From: Paracoccus liaowanqingii
GTDB taxonomy: Bacteria; Pseudomonadota; Alphaproteobacteria; Rhodobacterales; Rhodobacteraceae
Length of the DNA stretch: 64,000 bases
Direction of reading: 5' to 3'
Assembly: GCF_004683865.2 (NCBI RefSeq)
Contig: NZ_CP038439.1
Coordinates: 1,404,501-1,468,500 of the forward strand
In this document: in pieces, positions 41,603 through 53,740 of the stretch
Layout: each line of letters starts with the position of its first letter
Position numbering within the stretch: position 1 is the first letter of the stretch
Program-made: the position numbers and the translations under genes
The notes under the pieces: model-generated
Database searches by the model: none
What the model saw: the letters and a program-made list of their open reading frames with translations, nothing else
Told to the model about the DNA's origin: nothing

Positions 41603-41638
41603 CGGCGGGGGAAGGGGGACCGGCGGGGGAAGGGGGGC
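41603..41638. repeat. Tandem repeat, 2 x 18 bp
   Basis: Two copies of an 18-base unit CGGCGGGGGAAGGGGGAC with one substitution (41603-41620, 41621-41638). It directly adjoins the large hairpin of repeat copy E. Confidence 0.8.
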
Positions 41639-41689
41639 GCTGCCCCCCGTCCTGCGGACTCCCCCCGGGATATTTCCGTGAAGAAGAGG
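41632..41689. repeat. Intergenic structured repeat, copy E (inverted)
   Basis: Reverse complement of copy D with only three differences over about 58 bases: hairpin GGGGGGCG-CTG-style, then GTCC/GGAC stem, then core CCCGGGATATTTCCGTGAAG. On the strand of ung it starts immediately after the ung stop codon. Confidence 0.85.
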
Positions 41690-42322
41690 CTAGCCGGTCC
41701 AGTCGACGGGTCGGGCGTCGTGGGCGGTCAGCCAGTCGTTGATGCGGCTGAAGGGGCGCGAGCCGAAGAAGCCGCGCCGGGCCGAGAGTGGCGATGGATG
41801 GGCGGTGGCGATCACCAGGTCCTGCGGGCGGGGCAGGTCCCTCAGCGTCTTCTGGGCATGGGCGCCCCAGAGGAGGAAGGCCAGCGGCTGGTGGCGCTGC
41901 GCCTCGGTCACCGCCTCGCGGGCCAGGCGGTCCCAGCCCCAACGGGCATGGGCTCCCGCCCGGCCCGGCAGCACGCTGAGCGCGCTGTTCAGAAGCAGCA
42001 CGCCTTGGCGGGCCCAGGTGGACAGATCGCCGGTGGCGGGGGTGGCGCCGATGTCGTCGCGCAATTCGGTGAAGATGTTCTTCAGTGAACGGGGCAGCGG
42101 GGTCTGGTGCGTGACCGAGAAGGCCAGGCCGTTGGCATGGCCGGGCGTGGGATAGGGATCCTGGCCCAGGATCACCACGCGCGTGTCCTGCGGGGCTGTG
42201 GCCTCAAGCGCGGCGAAGAGGCGGTCGGGGCCGGGCAGGAAGTCCGGCGGCAACCGGTCGCGCAGCGCGGGCCAGACCTCGGTGAAGAAGGGCAGATGGG
42301 CCCATGCCTCGGGCGGGATCAT
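41690..42322 (-). CDS. ung: Uracil-DNA glycosylase, family 1
   Basis: Excises uracil from DNA. 210 residues. The active site [17 protein letters not shown] (53-69, D55 catalytic) and the C-terminal [11 protein letters not shown] loop are intact. Start ATG 42322 overlaps the trpD stop (ATGA). A repair gene in this position splits the tryptophan genes. The frame stays open far upstream through trpD, but this is not coding. Confidence 0.96.
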   Translation of the reverse strand: MIPPEAWAHLPFFTEVWPALRDRLPPDFLPGPDRLFAALEATAPQDTRVVILGQDPYPTPGHANGLAFSVTHQTPLPRSLKNIFTELRDDIGATPATGDLSTWARQGVLLLNSALSVLPGRAGAHARWGWDRLAREAVTEAQRHQPLAFLLWGAHAQKTLRDLPRPQDLVIATAHPSPLSARRGFFGSRPFSRINDWLTAHDARPVDWTG

Positions 42323-43338
42323 GCCGGGGGGGCGCCGGTGATCCGGGCCAGGGCCTCCAGCCTTGCCTTGGCGGCGCCGCTGTCGATGGCAGTGGCGGCC
42401 AGCGCCGCACCCTCGCGCAGATCGGCGGCGCGGCCCGCGATCAGCAGTGCCGCGGCGGCGTTCAGCAGGACCGCGTCGCGATAGGCGCCGGGCGTGCCGT
42501 CCAGAAGCGCGCGGAAGGCCGCGGCATTCTGCGCGGGCTCGCCGCCGATGATCGCCTCGAACGGATGGCGGGGCAGGCCCGCATCCTCGGGGGTGATGGT
42601 GAATTCGGTGATCCGGCCGTCCTTCAGCTGGGCCACCTGGCTGGGGGCGGCGATGGACAGCTCGTCCGTGCCGTCGCCGCCATGGACCAGCCATGCGGCG
42701 TCCGATCCCAGATCGCGCAGCACCTCGGCCATGGGGCGGATCCATTGCGCGTCGAAGGCGCCGGTCAGCTGGCGGCGGACCGAGGCCGGGTTGGTCAGCG
42801 GGCCCAGCAGGTTGAAGACGGTGCGCGTGCCCAGTTCGGCACGGGGCGGGCCCACATGGCGCATCGCCGGGTGGTGCATCGGCGCCATCATGAAGCAGAT
42901 GCCCGCGCCGTCCAGCGCGGCTTGCGCGACCGCTGGCCCGCCCATGACGTTGATGCCCATCTGCGTCAGCGCATCCGCCGCGCCCGATTTCGACGACAGG
43001 TTGCGGTTGCCATGCTTGGCCACCGCCACGCCCGCGCCCGCCACCACGAAGGCCGTCGCGGTCGAGATGTTCAGCGTGCCCTTGCCGTCGCCGCCGGTGC
43101 CCACGATGTCCATCGCGCCCTGCGGCGCGGTCACGCGGGTCATCCGCGCGCGCATGGCGCGGGCGGCGGCGGCGATCTCGGCCACCGTCTCGCCACGCAC
43201 GCGCAGCGCCATCAGCAGGCCGCCGATCTGCGCCGGGGTGGCGGCGCCGTCGAAGAGGGCCGAGAACGCCGCCTCGGCCTCGGGGCCGGTCAGGGGGCGG
43301 GTGGCGGCAATGCCGATCAGGGGGCGGATGTCGGTCAT
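42319..43338 (-). CDS. trpD: Anthranilate phosphoribosyltransferase
   Basis: Adds phosphoribose to anthranilate. 339 residues. PRPP-binding [14 protein letters not shown] and KHGNR are visible, with the substrate region near [11 protein letters not shown]. Overlaps trpG upstream and ung downstream by ATGA each. Confidence 0.97.
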   Translation of the reverse strand: MTDIRPLIGIAATRPLTGPEAEAAFSALFDGAATPAQIGGLLMALRVRGETVAEIAAAARAMRARMTRVTAPQGAMDIVGTGGDGKGTLNISTATAFVVAGAGVAVAKHGNRNLSSKSGAADALTQMGINVMGGPAVAQAALDGAGICFMMAPMHHPAMRHVGPPRAELGTRTVFNLLGPLTNPASVRRQLTGAFDAQWIRPMAEVLRDLGSDAAWLVHGGDGTDELSIAAPSQVAQLKDGRITEFTITPEDAGLPRHPFEAIIGGEPAQNAAAFRALLDGTPGAYRDAVLLNAAAALLIAGRAADLREGAALAATAIDSGAAKARLEALARITGAPPA

Positions 43339-43925
43339 GCGGCATCCTTGCGCGGCGCGCAGCGGGTCAGGAAATTCCGGATCATCTCGTGCCCATGTTC
43401 GGACGCGATGGATTCGGGGTGGAACTGCACGCCCTCGATCGGCAGGTCGGCATGCATCAGCCCCATGATCGTGCCGTCATCCGAGGTCGCGGTGACGCGC
43501 AGGCAATTGGGCAGGCTTTCCGGCGCGACCGTCAGCGAGTGATAGCGCGTGGCGTTCAGGGGTGAGGGCAGGTCCGCGAAGACCCCGGTGCCGTCATGGC
43601 GGATCGCATCGACCTTGCCGTGCAGGATGCGGGTCGCGCGCACGACCTGGCCGCCGAAGGCCTGGCCGATGGCCTGATGGCCCAGGCACACGCCGAAAAG
43701 CGGCACGGCCCGTTCGGCCGCCGCCCGGATCAGGTCGAGGCAGATCCCCGCCTGCGCCGGATCGCAGGGGCCCGGAGAGATGACGATGCCCTCGGGGTTC
43801 ATGGCCAGCGCCTCGTCCACGGTCAGCTGGTCGTTGCGGCGCACGGTCACCTCGGCCCCGGCCTCGCCCAGGTAATGGACCAGGTTCCAGGTGAAGCTGT
43901 CGTAATTGTCGATCAGAAGGATCAT
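43335..43925 (-). CDS. trpG: Anthranilate synthase component II (glutamine amidotransferase)
   Basis: Supplies ammonia from glutamine to TrpE. 196 residues, class I amidotransferase. Nucleophile Cys in [15 protein letters not shown] and the His/Glu of QFHPES are present. The start ATG 43925 begins the normal [14 protein letters not shown]; a long open frame upstream is not coding. Its partner TrpE is encoded 4 kb away on the other strand. Confidence 0.96.
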   Translation of the reverse strand: MILLIDNYDSFTWNLVHYLGEAGAEVTVRRNDQLTVDEALAMNPEGIVISPGPCDPAQAGICLDLIRAAAERAVPLFGVCLGHQAIGQAFGGQVVRATRILHGKVDAIRHDGTGVFADLPSPLNATRYHSLTVAPESLPNCLRVTATSDDGTIMGLMHADLPIEGVQFHPESIASEHGHEMIRNFLTRCAPRKDAA

Positions 43926-44066
43926 GGGCGCGCACCTTGGGGCAGGGATGAGGGGCAGGGGACGGGGGCGGTTCCCCCCCGCCGCGGCGTTCGCTATAGA
44001 TGGGGCAAAGCGCGACCAAGGGTCAAGACCGGGCCGGATCATTCGCGCGCATGACGGGACAGGCGG

Positions 44067-44711
44067 ATGGCACGGGGATTTCTGACGGGGCTGGTTCATG
44101 GCGGGATGCTGGGCGCCGTGGTGCTGGCCGGGCTGTCGCTGCTGGCGCCGCTGCCGGTCGCCAATCCCGCCCTGGGGGTGGCCTCCGAGGCGGTCGAGAC
44201 GCGCGATCCCCTGTCGGTGGGCCTGCCGGCGGGATCTGAATTCGGGCGCGGTGGCGACATCGCGCCGCGCCTGCCCGCGCCGACGGCGGCCAGCCCCCGC
44301 GCCTCCAGCGAGCCGGTGGCCGTGCCCGCGCCCCGGACCGAGCCCGCGCCGGTGGCCGTCACCGGCGACAATATCCGCCCCGAGATCGCGGGCGATGGCC
44401 GCATGCCCGCCCCCTCTCCGCCGCGCGACGCCGATGCCGCACCCCTGCTGACCCTGCCCGGCGCCGCGCCCGCCGCCCGGGTCGACGGCACCCGCGCCGC
44501 CCCGCGTCCCGATCCGGGGCCGGGCCGGGACGCGCTGCCCCGGATCGCCATCGACGCGGCCACACCCGAACCCGCGCCGACCCTGCCGGCCGTGGCGCCC
44601 GACAGCGCGCCGCTGCCTGCGCTGCCGCCCGCGCCCGCCCTGCCGGCCCCGGCGCTGGACCTGTCGCTGCCGCCCGATCTGACCGACCTTCGCCGACTGG
44701 AACGGAACTGA
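44067..44711 (+). CDS. Hypothetical Ala/Pro-rich membrane-anchored protein
   Basis: 214 residues. An N-terminal hydrophobic helix (about 8-30, [18 protein letters not shown]) is followed by a low-complexity Pro/Ala/Asp region to the end with no folded domain apparent. The opening resembles the N-terminus of divergent polysaccharide deacetylase proteins in this group, but no deacetylase domain follows. It may be a truncated or stand-alone linker protein. It is adjacent to the aminotransferase with a one-base gap. Confidence 0.6.
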   Translation: MARGFLTGLVHGGMLGAVVLAGLSLLAPLPVANPALGVASEAVETRDPLSVGLPAGSEFGRGGDIAPRLPAPTAASPRASSEPVAVPAPRTEPAPVAVTGDNIRPEIAGDGRMPAPSPPRDADAAPLLTLPGAAPAARVDGTRAAPRPDPGPGRDALPRIAIDAATPEPAPTLPAVAPDSAPLPALPPAPALPAPALDLSLPPDLTDLRRLERN

Positions 44712-44712
44712 C

Positions 44713-45888
44713 ATGCATCCCCTGAACCCCGCCTTCACCGCCACCTTCGCCCCGCCGGTCATGGAGGCCCGCCGCTGGCTGGAGGGCGTGACCTTCCCGC
44801 CCGAGCGCCCCCTGATCAACGTGAGCCAGGCCGCGCCCGTCGATCCCCCGCCCGAGGGGCTGCGCCGCGCCATCGCGGAGGCCGCGCTGCACCGGCCCGA
44901 GGCGCATCTCTATGGCCCCGTGCTGGGCAACGGCGATCTGCGGGCGGTGGTGGCGGCGCAGTTCTCAGGCGCCTATGGCGGCGCGGTCGATGCGGGGCGC
45001 GTGGCGATCACGCAGGGGTGCAACCAGGCCTTCTGCGCGGCGATGGCGACGCTGGCCGGGCCGGGCGATCAGGTGATCCTGCCGACGCCCTGGTACTTCA
45101 ACCACAAGATGTGGCTGGACATGGCGGGCGTGCAGGCGGTGCCCTTGCCCTGCGGGCCGGACCTGCTGCCCGATCCCGAGCAGGCGCGCGCGCTGATCAC
45201 GCCCGCGACCAAGGCCATCGTGCTGGTCACGCCCAACAACCCCTCGGGGGCGGAATATCCGGCGGGCCTGGTGGGGCGGTTCTATGATCTGGCGCAGGGG
45301 CAGGGGCTGGCGCTGGTCGTGGACGAGACCTATCGCGACTTCGACAGCCGCGAGGGGGCGCCCCATGACCTGCTGGCCCGCCCGGACTGGGACCGCACGC
45401 TGATCCAGCTCTACAGCTTTTCCAAGGCCTACCGGCTGACGGGGCACCGGGTCGGCGCGATGGTCGCGGGCACGGGCCGGATGGCGCAGGTCGAGAAGTT
45501 CCTCGACACGGTCGCCATCTCTCCCTCGCAGCTGGGCCAGATCGGCGCGCTCTGGGGGATGGAGAACCTGCAGGACTGGCTGGCCGCCGAGCGGGCCGAG
45601 ATCCTGTCGCGCCGCGCCGCGACGCGGGCCGCGCTGATCGCCCTGCCGGGCTGGCGGCTGAAAAGCACGGGCGCCTATTTTGCCTGGGTCGAGCATCCGT
45701 TCGAGGAAAGCTCGGCCGATCTGGCGCGGCGCATGGTCGGGCAGATCGGCGTGCTGGCGCTGCCCGGCACGATGTTCACGCCGCAGGGCGACCCTGTGGG
45801 TGCGCGGCACCTGCGGCTGGCCTTTGCCAATGTGGACAGGCCCGGCATCGCGGAACTGGCCGGGCGGCTGACGGCGCTGGCGCCCTGA
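44713..45888 (+). CDS. Class I/II pyridoxal-phosphate aminotransferase
   Basis: 391 residues. PLP lysine in [15 protein letters not shown], the family [10 protein letters not shown] motif and the Asp/Tyr of VVDETYRDF are clear. The amino donor and product are unknown; sequences of this type include aspartate- and aromatic-acting members. Starts one base after the Pro-rich gene's stop, so they are probably co-transcribed. Confidence 0.85.
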   Translation: MHPLNPAFTATFAPPVMEARRWLEGVTFPPERPLINVSQAAPVDPPPEGLRRAIAEAALHRPEAHLYGPVLGNGDLRAVVAAQFSGAYGGAVDAGRVAITQGCNQAFCAAMATLAGPGDQVILPTPWYFNHKMWLDMAGVQAVPLPCGPDLLPDPEQARALITPATKAIVLVTPNNPSGAEYPAGLVGRFYDLAQGQGLALVVDETYRDFDSREGAPHDLLARPDWDRTLIQLYSFSKAYRLTGHRVGAMVAGTGRMAQVEKFLDTVAISPSQLGQIGALWGMENLQDWLAAERAEILSRRAATRAALIALPGWRLKSTGAYFAWVEHPFEESSADLARRMVGQIGVLALPGTMFTPQGDPVGARHLRLAFANVDRPGIAELAGRLTALAP

Positions 45889-45893
45889 TCCAC

Positions 45894-45922
45894 TTGTGGC
45901 GCGCCCCCGGGCGTTCTAGAGA
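45894..45922 (+). promoter_or_regulatory. Probable promoter of ppiD-trpE
   Basis: TTGTGG (45894-45899), 17-base spacer, TAGAGA (45917-45922); predicted start near 45929 and ATG at 45956. Confidence 0.45.
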
Positions 45923-45955
45923 CGGCCACGACACGACCACGAGGAAGGCCGCGCC

Positions 45956-47886
45956 ATGTCACAGCTGCGAACCAAGGGCAAATCGACCGTCGTCTGGATC
46001 CTGATGGGTCTGATGGTGCTGGGGCTGGGGGGCTTCGGCGTCACCAGCTTTTCGGGCGGCACCTCCGAGGTGGGCTCGGTCGGGGAAACCCGGATCACCG
46101 CCGACGATTACGCCCGCGCGCTGCAATCGCAGATGCGCGACCTGTCCCAGCAGACCGGCCAGCCGATGACCATGCAGCAGGCCCAGCAGATGGGCGTGCC
46201 GCAGGCCGTGCAGGCGCAGCTGATCGCCGGCGCCGCCCTGGGCGAGCAGGCCCGCCGCATCGGCGTGTCGGTGGGCGACGAGCAGGTGGCGCAGACCATC
46301 CTGCAGGCCGGCGCCTTCCAGGGCCCGAACGGCAGCTTCGACCGCACCGCCTATGCCGAGATCCTGCGCCGCGAGAACCTGACCGAGGCCGAGTTCGAGG
46401 CCAGCGTGCGCGAGGATTCGGCCCGGCTGATCCTGCAGCGCGCCGTGGCGGGGGGCGTCGTGCCGCCCGCGCCGATGGTCGCCCAGACCGCAGGATGGCT
46501 GCTGGAGACCCGCGACTTCAGCTGGCGCGAACTGACCGAGGCCGACCTGCCCAGCCCCGTGGCCGAGCCCGACGAGGCCACCCTGCAGGCCTGGCACGAG
46601 GCCAATGGCGACCGCTTCACCGCACCCGAGGCCCGCGCGATCACCTATGCCTGGGTGACGCCCGACATGCTGTCCTCCGAGGTGGCGCTGGACGAGGACG
46701 CGCTGCGCGCCGTCTATGACGAGAACGTCGACCAGTTCCAGCGTCCCGCCCGGCGCATGGTCAGCCGCCTCGTCTTTCCCGACGAGGCCGAGGCGCAGGC
46801 CGCCCGCGCGGCGATCGACGCCGGAACCCAGCCCTTCGAGGCCTATGTGCTGCAGCGCGGCCTGACCCTGGAGGATGTCGATCTGGGCGAGATGACCGAG
46901 GCGCAGCTGGGAGCCGCCGCCGAGGCCGTCTTCGCGCTGGAGCAGCCGGGCGTGGTGGGTCCGTTGCCGACCGATCTGGGCCCGGCGCTGTTCTCCGTCA
47001 ACGCGATCCTCGATCCCGTCGACATTCCCTTTGACGAGGCGCGCGAGGGGCTGCGCGGCGAGGCGGCCCTGTCCGCCGCGGCGCGCCTGATCCGCGACCG
47101 CGCCCCCGATTACGAGGATCTTCTGGCCGGCGGCGCCACGTTGGAGGATCTGGCCGAGCAGACGGAACTGGAACTGGGCCAGATCGACTGGTCCGCCGAA
47201 TCCGTCCCCGAGGAGGGCAGCATCGCGGGCTATGAAGGCTTCGTCGAGCGCGCGGCGCTGGTCTCGACCACCGATTTCCCGCAGCTGGTCGAACTGGCCG
47301 ATGGCGGCGTCTTCGCCCTGCGTCTGGACGAGGTGGTGCCGCCGACGCTGCGCCCCTTCGACGAGGTGCGCGACGCGGTGCTGGCCGACTGGCGCGCCGC
47401 CGAGCTGCAGCGTCAGCTGCTGGCCCTGGCCGCCGACCAGCGCCTGACCGCCGTGTCGGAAACCGCCCCCGGGGCCGAGATCCCGGATACCGCAACCCCG
47501 GATGCCGGGACCACCGATGCCGCAACCCCGGGCACTGCCCCGGCGCCCACGGCCTTGGACTGGACCTCCGAGGAGGGGCTCTCGCGCAACGACTGGATGG
47601 ACGGCTTGCCGCCCGAGCTACTGTCGCAGGCCTTCGAACTGGCCGAGCCCGCCGAGGCCGAGGTGGTCGATGCCGGCAACCGGGTCTTCGTCGTCCGGCT
47701 GGACCGGATCAACGAGGCCGACCTGACCGGCGAGGACGCCGCCCAGATCCTCGAGGGCGTGCGCGCCCGGCTGGTGCAGTCGCTGCAGGCCGACCTGTTC
47801 GACTATTACGCCCGCCACGCGCAGCGCGAGGCGCAGGTGCAGCTGAACACGCAGGCGATCAACGCCATCAACGCCCAGGTCCAGTG

Positions 47887-47887
<1 letters not shown>
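45956..47887 (+). CDS. Peptidyl-prolyl isomerase/chaperone, PpiD-SurA type
   Basis: 643-residue inner-membrane-anchored periplasmic chaperone. One transmembrane helix (about 12-30), a SurA-N-like helical domain (about 35-180), a parvulin-like domain (about 240-350) and a C-terminal helical region; an Ala/Pro/Thr-rich linker (about 505-530) is an oddity. Assists outer-membrane protein folding. It runs directly into trpE (TGATG), an arrangement that suggests shared transcription. Confidence 0.88.
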
Positions 47888-49392
<1,505 letters not shown>

Positions 49393-49400
49393 CATGGAAA

Positions 49401-49422
49401 CGGCGGCCCCGAGGGGCCGCCG
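49401..49422. terminator. Hairpin between trpE and a convergent gene
   Basis: Perfect stem CGGCGGCCCC-GA-GGGGCCGCCG, nine bases after trpE. No T-run follows on the plus strand, so a conventional intrinsic terminator is not certain; it may serve both converging genes. Confidence 0.6.
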
Positions 49423-49445
49423 CGTCATTCAGGCTGAGGTCCGGA

Positions 49446-50168
49446 TCAGTTGGCCGGGGCCGGGGTCGTTTCCATGGTGTCCGCGTCGGTGTCCATGGTC
49501 TCGGTTTCCATCGGCTCGGTCGCCATCGGATCGGCGGCGGGCTCGGTGGCCATCGGGTCGACCGCAGGTGCGGTGCCGGTCGCCATCGGGTCTGCCGCGG
49601 GTGCGGTGCCCATGGCCGGATCGCTCATCGTGTCGCCCGCCATGGCTTCTTGGTCACGGAAGACGTATTCCGGGGCGGCTTCGGCCTCTTCCTGTGTCAG
49701 GTCCGCGCTGATTTCCTGCGCGTCCGAGTTCACGGTCAGGTCGGCCCACGGCAGGGCGATCTGCTTCTCGCCGATGCCGAGGAAACCCCCGACGCCGATG
49801 ATCACGGCCTTCATCTCTCCGGTGTCGCCATCGACGATCACGTCATTGATCGCGCCGATGTTGTCGCCGGTGGGCGAGGTCACGTTGGTGCCGGTGATCC
49901 AGTCGACGCGCCATTCGTTGGCGGCCTGCTGCACTTCGACCTTCTCGGCGGCCGAGGCTGCGGCGGCGGCCTCATCCGCGTCCGTCTCTTCGGCGACCGG
50001 GTCGGTGGTGGCCATCGGATCGGCGGCCGGTGCGGCGCCCATGTCGGTCATCGGTGCGGTCTCAGCCGGCTCCATCGCCGGATCGGCGGCGGGGGCAGTG
50101 TCCTGAGCGAAGGCGGCGCCGAAGGTCATCGGCAGGGCGAGCGTGGTGGTCAAAAGAAACTTGCGCAT
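49446..50168 (-). CDS. Secreted PRC-barrel domain protein with low-complexity repeats
   Basis: 240 residues. Signal peptide (about 1-22, FGAAFAQ), a Met/Ala/Pro/Asp/Thr-rich segment, a PRC-barrel domain (about 88-155, WRVDWITGTNVTSP and VIIGVGGFLGIGEKQIAL), and a C-terminal tail of repeated PMAT-type units. PRC-barrels occur in photosynthetic and other bacterial envelope proteins with unclear roles. A related protein is encoded at 59250-59864. The repeats probably expand by slippage. Confidence 0.82.
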   Translation of the reverse strand: MRKFLLTTTLALPMTFGAAFAQDTAPAADPAMEPAETAPMTDMGAAPAADPMATTDPVAEETDADEAAAAASAAEKVEVQQAANEWRVDWITGTNVTSPTGDNIGAINDVIVDGDTGEMKAVIIGVGGFLGIGEKQIALPWADLTVNSDAQEISADLTQEEAEAAPEYVFRDQEAMAGDTMSDPAMGTAPAADPMATGTAPAVDPMATEPAADPMATEPMETETMDTDADTMETTPAPAN

Positions 50169-50301
50169 CTTATCCTCCTGGGTCTTCAGCGGGTCGCCAG
50201 TCGCGCCCCGCTATCTGACGGCACAATGCCCGGGCGACAGGAGGGGTTCCCCGCCAGGCGGCGCGGAACGGCACGGTTTCGTTCAACTCATTGAGAAGGT
50301 A

Positions 50302-50805
50302 TCAATCTTCGCCGCGGAAAGGTTGCACGTACTGCAGGGCCATGTCCCAGGGGAAGAAGATCCAGGTGTCCTGGCTGACCTCGGTGACGTAGCTGGCGAC
50401 CATCGGCTTGCCCTTGGGCTTGGCATAGACGGTGGCCAGATGCGCCTTGGGATACATCTCGCGGATCAGTTCCAGCGTGCGGCCCGAATCGACCAGATCG
50501 TCGACGACCAGGATCCCTTCGCCGTCGCGCATCAGCTCGGGGTCGGGTCGCTTGAGCACCTCCAGCTTGCCTTGGCCCGCCTGCGTGCCGACGCCCTTGT
50601 AGGACCGGATCGAGATCGTGTCGATCGTGCGGATGTCCAGCTCGCGCGCCACGATCATCGCGGGCACCAGCCCGCCCCGGGTAACGGCGACGACCGCGCG
50701 CCACGAGGTGTCCTCCATGCGCCAGGCCAGGGCGCGGGCGTCGCGGTGCAGCTGGTCCCAGCTGACATGAAAGCCTTTTTCATGCGGCAGGCGGTCGGAC
50801 GACAT
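50302..50805 (-). CDS. gpt: Xanthine-guanine phosphoribosyltransferase
   Basis: Purine salvage: guanine or xanthine plus PRPP to GMP or XMP. 167 residues. PRPP-binding [13 protein letters not shown] and an N-terminal VTRGGLVPA are typical. Start ATG 50805 follows AAGGAGAAT, 11 bases after the LysE gene's stop, so it is probably transcribed with it. Confidence 0.93.
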   Translation of the reverse strand: MSSDRLPHEKGFHVSWDQLHRDARALAWRMEDTSWRAVVAVTRGGLVPAMIVARELDIRTIDTISIRSYKGVGTQAGQGKLEVLKRPDPELMRDGEGILVVDDLVDSGRTLELIREMYPKAHLATVYAKPKGKPMVASYVTEVSQDTWIFFPWDMALQYVQPFRGED

Positions 50806-50816
50806 GGGATTCTCCT

Positions 50817-51428
50817 TCAGGGGCGCAGGACCAGGGACAGGCCGAGAAGGGCGATCGCCGCCCCGGCCCCCCGGTCGATCCAGAATTTCGCGGCGTAATA
50901 GCGCCGCCGCAACAGCGGCAGGGCCATCAGACTGGCCAGTGCGGTATAGAAGAACAGCTCGACCGACAAGGCCACCGCAAAGATCGCGCCCTTGTCGGCG
51001 GGGCTCAGCGCGGCGGGAAAGATCGACAGCAGCACGGCGGAATAGAACAGCGCGGGCTTGGGGTTCGACAGGTTCAGCGCCATGCCCGACCAGATCCCCA
51101 TGCCGCGCCCGGCCGAGGCCTCGGGCAGCGGATCGGCGGCGTGGCGCCACATCTTGGCGCCGATCCAGATCAGGTAGGCGCCGCCCAGCATCTTGAGCAG
51201 AACCAGCGTCCAGGGCGCCACGCGGAACAGCGCGGTCAGGCCCAGCAGCGCGAAGAGGCACCAGACCGAGGCGCCGATGGCCAGCCCCCAGCCATAGGCC
51301 AGCGCGCGCGTCCGGCCCAGGGCGAAGGCGCCTTGGCTGACGGCGATCACGCCGGGGCCCGGCGACAGGATCGCCACCGACAGGGTGGCCACGAAAAGCC
51401 CAAGCTGGTCTGCCGTGATCTGGATCAT
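50817..51428 (-). CDS. LysE/RhtB-family amino-acid exporter
   Basis: 203-residue inner-membrane protein with about six helices. The family's N-terminal [14 protein letters not shown] and the [14 protein letters not shown] segment are present. Exported substrate unknown. It precedes gpt on the same strand with 11 bases between. Confidence 0.87.
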   Translation of the reverse strand: MIQITADQLGLFVATLSVAILSPGPGVIAVSQGAFALGRTRALAYGWGLAIGASVWCLFALLGLTALFRVAPWTLVLLKMLGGAYLIWIGAKMWRHAADPLPEASAGRGMGIWSGMALNLSNPKPALFYSAVLLSIFPAALSPADKGAIFAVALSVELFFYTALASLMALPLLRRRYYAAKFWIDRGAGAAIALLGLSLVLRP

Positions 51429-51453
51429 CGGAGGGTGCGCGCCGAGGGCGGCG

Positions 51454-52281
51454 TCAGTCCTTCTTGACGGTGGCGATGTCGGGCGCGTCCACGGCCTTCA
51501 TGCCCACGACATGATAGCCCGCATCGACGTGATGCACCTCGCCGGTGACACCCGCGCCAAGCCGCGACAGCAGGTAGAGGGCGGAATTTCCCACATCCTC
51601 GGTCGTGACATTCCGACGCAGCGGAGAGTTCAGCTCGTTCCACTTCATGATATAGCGGAAGTCGCCGATGCCGCTGGCGGCCAGCGTCTTGATGGGGCCC
51701 GCGCTGATCGCGTTGACGCGGATGTTGTCCTTGCCGAAATCCTCGGCCAGGTAGCGCACCGACGCCTCCAGCGCGGCCTTGGCGACGCCCATGACGTTGT
51801 AATGCGGCATGACCCGTTCGGCGCCGTAATAGGTCAGGGTCAGCATGGACCCGCCATCCGTCATCATCGCGGCCGCGCGGCGCGCGACGGCGGTGAAGGA
51901 ATAGACGGAAATATCCATCGTCATCATGAAGTTGTCGCGCGTCGTCTCGGCATAGCGGCCGCGCAGCTGCTCCTTGTCGGAGAAGCCGATGGCGTGGACG
52001 ATGAAGTCCAGGCTGTCCCATTTCGCGCCCAGATCGGCGAAGAGCGTGTCGATGGTCGCCTCGTCGGAGACGTCGCAGGGCAGGATCAGATCGGATCCCA
52101 GCTGGGCGGCCAGCGGGCCCACGCGCTTCTTCAGCGCGTCGCCCTGATAGCTGAAGGCCAGCTCGGCCCCTTCGGCGGCCAGCGCCTTGGCGATGCCCCA
52201 GGCAATCGACTTGTCATTGGCCAGCCCCATGATGAGACCGCGCTTGCCGGCCATCAGGCCGGTCCTCTGCTCGCTTGACAT
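51454..52281 (-). CDS. fabI: Enoyl-[acyl-carrier-protein] reductase (NADH), FabI type
   Basis: Last reductive step of fatty-acid elongation. 275 residues, SDR superfamily. N-terminal cofactor segment [20 protein letters not shown], and the Y-x6-K active site is Y161 and K168 with Y151 also positioned as in FabI. Divergent from pdxH with a 78-base gap. Confidence 0.95.
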   Translation of the reverse strand: MSSEQRTGLMAGKRGLIMGLANDKSIAWGIAKALAAEGAELAFSYQGDALKKRVGPLAAQLGSDLILPCDVSDEATIDTLFADLGAKWDSLDFIVHAIGFSDKEQLRGRYAETTRDNFMMTMDISVYSFTAVARRAAAMMTDGGSMLTLTYYGAERVMPHYNVMGVAKAALEASVRYLAEDFGKDNIRVNAISAGPIKTLAASGIGDFRYIMKWNELNSPLRRNVTTEDVGNSALYLLSRLGAGVTGEVHHVDAGYHVVGMKAVDAPDIATVKKD

Positions 52282-52359
52282 GTCCTGTTCCCCGCGCTTT
52301 CAACCGTTCGAGAGGTGTTAGGCCAACTGCCCGGCCGCATCAAGCACAAGGACAACGCG

Positions 52360-52974
52360 ATGACCGATCGGACCGGACTCTTTGCGGGCGACGACCCGTT
52401 CGACATCATCCGCGCCTGGATGCACAAGGCGCAGGCGACCGAGCCGAACGACCCCAACGCCATCGCGCTGGCGACGGTGGATGCGGACGGCATGCCCGAT
52501 GCGCGGATGGTGCTGCTGAAGGACGTGGACGGGCAGGGGACCGAGGGGTCCTTCGTCTTCTACACCAACTATGACAGCGCCAAGGGCCGCCAGATCGCGC
52601 AGACCGGCAAGGCCGCCTTCGTGATGCACTGGAAGTCGCTGCGCCGGCAGATCCGGGTGCGCGGGACCGTGACGCGCGAGGACGGCCCGCAGGCCGATGC
52701 CTATTACGACAGCCGCGCGCTGCAAAGCAGGCTGGGGGCCTGGGCCTCGCGCCAGTCGCAGCCGCTGGACGGGCGTGCCACGCTGGTGGCCGAGGTCGCG
52801 CGGCAGGGCCTGCGCCACGGCACCCACCCCGCGCGGCCGCCTTTCTGGGGCGGATTGCGCCTGCGTCCCGTGCAGATCGAGTTCTGGGCGGACGGCGCGT
52901 TCCGGCTGCACGACCGTTTCTGCTGGACGCGTGCGCAGGATGACCGGTGGGAAGTCGCCCGCCTGTCCCCGTGA
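52360..52974 (+). CDS. pdxH: Pyridoxamine/pyridoxine 5'-phosphate oxidase
   Basis: FMN enzyme that makes pyridoxal phosphate. 204 residues. [15 protein letters not shown] and the family's LHDRFCW near the C-terminus, with [12 protein letters not shown], are visible. ATG 52360 chosen as start over an in-frame ATG at 52315. Confidence 0.93.
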   Translation: MTDRTGLFAGDDPFDIIRAWMHKAQATEPNDPNAIALATVDADGMPDARMVLLKDVDGQGTEGSFVFYTNYDSAKGRQIAQTGKAAFVMHWKSLRRQIRVRGTVTREDGPQADAYYDSRALQSRLGAWASRQSQPLDGRATLVAEVARQGLRHGTHPARPPFWGGLRLRPVQIEFWADGAFRLHDRFCWTRAQDDRWEVARLSP

Positions 52975-53060
52975 CGCGTCGGCGACCTTGACGAAAGGCC
53001 CCGCGACCCCGACATTGAAGGAACGCGACAGACAAAAGTTGACGTGGGGTCCGACGCCCT

Positions 53061-53090
53061 TTGACTGGCTGAACCGTATTGTAGTCAGAT
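53061..53090 (+). promoter_or_regulatory. Possible promoter of the cold-shock-domain gene
   Basis: TTGACT (53061-53066) with candidate -10 TCAGAT (53085-53090) at 18-base spacing, 54 bases ahead of the start. The AT-richer leader that follows is unusual here. Weak, consensus-based. Confidence 0.3.
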
Positions 53091-53143
53091 CGCGCCGACA
53101 CTAGGGTCCCGCATCAGCGGGAATGTGCGAAAACGGAAATGGA

Positions 53144-53740
53144 ATGAGTGACGACGACAGCCTCAAGCTCGTGACGGGACTGGTCAAGTGGTTTGACCCG
53201 TCCAAGGGCTATGGCTTCATCCTGGACGAGGATGGCGGAACCGACATTCTGCTGCATTCCAATGTCTTGCGCAATTTCGGCCGCAGCTCCGTCGCCGACC
53301 AGTCGCGCGTGCGCGTGATGGTCCAGCAGACCCGCCGCGGCGTGCAGGCCGCCGAGGTCATCGCGATCGAACCGCCCGCCTCGGATGGCCAGCCCCCCAT
53401 CGCCGATCTGGACATCGAGATCATCGAGCATCTGGACAGCCTTCCTCTGCGCCCGGCGCGGGTGAAATGGTTCGACAAGTCCAAGGGTTTCGGATTCGCC
53501 AACATCTTCGGTCACTCCGATGACGTTTTCATCCATATCGAGGTGCTGCGCCATTCCGGTTTTGCAGACCTTGCCATCGGCGAGGCGATCTGCATCCGCG
53601 TCGTCGAAGGCCCTCGCGGCCTGATGGCGGCACAGATCTCGGCCTGGGACAGCGGCCTGCCCCGCAAGGACGCTGCCGAGGACGATAGTGGCGCCGCCCA
53701 TCCCGGTCACGAGGATACCCTGGCCCATGTCGCCGAATAG
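53144..53740 (+). CDS. Protein with two cold-shock domains
   Basis: 198 residues. Two CSDs: domain 1 (about 10-75, GLVKWFDPSKGYGFI and the RNP-2-like DILLHSNVL) and domain 2 (about 108-170, ARVKWFDKSKGFGFANIF and DVFIHIEVLRHSG). They are joined by an acidic linker, with a charged tail. Likely an RNA-binding regulator. The gap upstream is 169 bases, compatible with a long regulatory leader as in other cold-shock genes. Overlaps the DUF192 gene by 14 bases. Confidence 0.88.
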   Translation: MSDDDSLKLVTGLVKWFDPSKGYGFILDEDGGTDILLHSNVLRNFGRSSVADQSRVRVMVQQTRRGVQAAEVIAIEPPASDGQPPIADLDIEIIEHLDSLPLRPARVKWFDKSKGFGFANIFGHSDDVFIHIEVLRHSGFADLAIGEAICIRVVEGPRGLMAAQISAWDSGLPRKDAAEDDSGAAHPGHEDTLAHVAE

